Of a stretch of DNA of 6,445 nt, positions 4,813 through 6,445 are shown one piece after another (within the stretch, counting starts at the first letter, position 1; each line of letters starts with the position of its first letter). The stretch is from the NCBI GenBank assembly GCA_025362615.1, contig JANYFQ010000654.1, forward strand, positions 1 to 6,445, written 5' to 3'. The position numbers and the translations under genes were made by a program. The notes beneath the pieces are model-generated. The model was not told the DNA's origin, did not search any database, and saw nothing but the letters and a program-made list of their open reading frames with translations. The stretch is from Hymenobacter sp. GTDB taxonomy: Bacteria; Bacteroidota; Bacteroidia; Cytophagales; Hymenobacteraceae.

Positions 4813-6445
4813 TCACTCCTGCCCCTGACTCGCCAGGTCGCCGCAGCGCAGCCACCATTCCCACTTTTTGCGCCGCCAGGGCGCTACTTTGCCGCGCAAG
4901 TACTTCTCCATCAGCAACGAAGCCAGCGGCGCGGCTGAGAGGCCGCCGAAACCCGCATTTTCGATATACACAGCCACCACGATTTTGGGGTTGTGGGCCG
5001 GGGCAAAGCCGGCGAAGGTGGCGTGGTCGTCGCCCTCGTCGTTTTGCACGGTGCCGGTTTTGCCGGCTACGGCAATGCCTACGTCGGCCAGCGAAGCCAG
5101 GGCGGCGGTGCCGCCGGGTTGCAGGGCGGCCACCATGCCGGGCACGAGGGCGGCGAAATGGGCGCTGTCAATCAAGGTTTTGTGTTTGACCAGGAAGCGC
5201 GGCAGCGGCTGCCCGCTGCTGCCCACGGCACGGCCAAAGTGCGGCACAATATACCAGCCCCGGTTGGCGATGATGGCCAGCACGTTGGCCGTTTGCAGGC
5301 CGGTGAGGTTGATTTCGCCCTGCCCCAGGCTAAGGGAGTAGATGGTGCGGAAATCCCAGCCCCGGCGGCCGTAGTGCCGGTCGTAGTAAGCGGGCGCGGG
5401 GATGAAGCCGGGACTTTCACGGGCCGCGTCCAGCCCCAGCGGGCTGCCCAGGCCGCAGGAGCGGACGTGCCGTTCCCAGGCCGCCAAGTGGGCGTGGCGG
5501 GCGGCGGTGCTGTCGGCGGCGGTGGCGGCCGAGTCGGGGCGCGGCTCCACCACAGCCCGCAGCACCTGGTAGAAATACGGGTTGCAACTGTATTTAAGGG
5601 CCATCGTGAGCGAGCGGGCGCGGGGGTGCGGATGCACGCAGCTCACCAGCGACTGGTCGCAGCGAAACCTGGCATTGGGCCGGATGGCCCCGAGCTGCAG
5701 GGCCACGGCCGCGTTCACGAGCTTGAACACCGAGCCGGGCGGGTTGGCCAGCAGCGCGGGGCGGTCGAGCAGGGGCCGGTCGGGGTGGCGGAGCAGGGCG
5801 CGGGCCTCGCGGGCGCGGCCGGGGGCGGTGCGGACGGCGGGGTCGTAGGTCGGGGCCGACACGCAGGCCAGGATTTCGCCGGTACCTGGCTCCAGCGCCA
5901 CCACGTAGCCGCGGCGCTCGCCCAGCAGGCGCTCGGCGTAGGTTTGCAGGTCGCGGTCGAGGCTCAGGTGCAGGTCCTGGCCGGGCACGTAGATTGTGTC
6001 GGCGGCCCAGGTGCCGTGGGGGCGGCCGTGGCCGTCGGTGAGCGGGTGGTACGCGCCCCGGCGGCCGGCCAGCAGGGCGTTGTAGTAGGTTTCGAGCCCA
6101 CCGCTGCGGAGGCGGTGGTACATTCCGCGCTCTGTTGTTTTGGCTTGATAGAGAAAGGCTTGCGCCTCGAAAGCGCGGTAGCCCAGCACCGGGCCGGCCA
6201 GGGGCCGGGCATAGGTGCGCCCGCGCCGCTCCTGCACCAGCAGCCCCGGACAGGCGCGGGCGTGGCGGCGCAGCGTGTCGGCCTCGGCACGGGTGAGGGC
6301 GATGACGACGGGCCAGCGTTGGGGGCGAACGGGCGGGGCGGGCGGCGCTTTGGCAGCGGGTTTGTTGGCCGGTTTTCCGGGTGTTTTGACGGCCGATTTT
6401 GCGGCTGCTTCAGCAGCGGCAGCCGCTTGGGCGGCAGCTTTTTCG
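4813..6445 (-). CDS. mrdA: Penicillin-binding protein 2-like transpeptidase, 5' end cut by window edge
   Basis: This is a class B PBP, a D,D-transpeptidase that cross-links peptidoglycan in the periplasm, in rod-type cells with RodA. The frame is open from the window edge (6444) to TGA at 4815-4813, giving 543 visible residues. The membrane anchor and start are outside, and the GTG at 6237 is not the start. In visible numbering: an Ala/Lys/Pro-rich stretch at about 1-43; the pedestal domain with RTYARPLAGPVLGY (about 76-89) and GLETYYNALLAGRRG (about 116-130); PTYDP (about 198-202); then all three catalytic motifs, SVFK (Ser238 nucleophile, bases 5733-5722), SCN (Ser286, 5589-5581) and KTG (Lys462, 5061-5053). 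The C-terminus is basic and Trp-rich. PBP2/MrdA is favoured over FtsI by the GLExYYN pedestal motif and overall style. dapF, another cell-wall gene, follows 194 bp downstream. Confidence 0.9.
   Translation of the reverse strand, partial: EKAAAQAAAAAEAAAKSAVKTPGKPANKPAAKAPPAPPVRPQRWPVVIALTRAEADTLRRHARACPGLLVQERRGRTYARPLAGPVLGYRAFEAQAFLYQAKTTERGMYHRLRSGGLETYYNALLAGRRGAYHPLTDGHGRPHGTWAADTIYVPGQDLHLSLDRDLQTYAERLLGERRGYVVALEPGTGEILACVSAPTYDPAVRTAPGRAREARALLRHPDRPLLDRPALLANPPGSVFKLVNAAVALQLGAIRPNARFRCDQSLVSCVHPHPRARSLTMALKYSCNPYFYQVLRAVVEPRPDSAATAADSTAARHAHLAAWERHVRSCGLGSPLGLDAARESPGFIPAPAYYDRHYGRRGWDFRTIYSLSLGQGEINLTGLQTANVLAIIANRGWYIVPHFGRAVGSSGQPLPRFLVKHKTLIDSAHFAALVPGMVAALQPGGTAALASLADVGIAVAGKTGTVQNDEGDDHATFAGFAPAHNPKIVVAVYIENAGFGGLSAAPLASLLMEKYLRGKVAPWRRKKWEWWLRCGDLASQGQE

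Noticed and set aside
4619..4864. N-terminal extension of dapF up to 4864
   Set aside because: It would overlap the PBP gene and read through the perfect hairpin; nothing in it resembles DapF.

Overview
The window looks like chromosomal DNA from a GC-rich member of the Bacteroidota, most likely a Hymenobacter-like cytophagale. This is inferred from protein style (a Bacteroidota-type HicB, a SpeG-like acetyltransferase, a Bacteroidota DapF and PBP2), from the absence of Shine-Dalgarno sequences before the starts, and from A/T-rich leaders in otherwise GC-rich DNA. No database search was possible, so the genus is a guess.

Layout, left to right. Positions 1-378 (+) hold the 3' part of a HicB-type antitoxin gene. 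A strong bidirectional hairpin terminator (419-447) separates it from five genes that all run leftwards. In their direction of transcription these are: the 3' part of a class B penicillin-binding protein resembling PBP2/MrdA (6445-4813), diaminopimelate epimerase dapF (4618-3785), a GNAT acetyltransferase (3640-3110), a GT-B glycosyltransferase (about 3021-1696) and UDP-galactopyranose mutase glf (1648-470). No stretch longer than 300 bases lacks a gene.

Functionally, PBP2 and DapF both serve peptidoglycan synthesis: DapF makes the meso-diaminopimelate of the stem peptide and PBP2 cross-links it. The glycosyltransferase and Glf are 47 bp apart and probably co-transcribed. They suggest a galactofuranose-containing surface glycan, but acceptor and linkage cannot be read from sequence. 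The GNAT gene lies between these two pairs and has no evident link to either.

The least ordinary parts are non-coding. Between dapF and the GNAT gene there are two arrays of an A/T-only or nearly A/T-only heptamer (unit AATTATR) in inverted orientation, flanking a short mixed-composition core. One array runs into dapF and supplies its last codons and stop. Between PBP2 and dapF there is a perfect 18-bp inverted repeat with a 7-nt loop and no U-tract. Other points of note are an A9 run inside the GNAT gene just before its CoA-binding motif, and an Ala/Lys/Pro-rich segment in the N-terminal part of the PBP. I see no convincing new multi-gene system here: the genes belong to known families, and the novelty is in the repeat structures.
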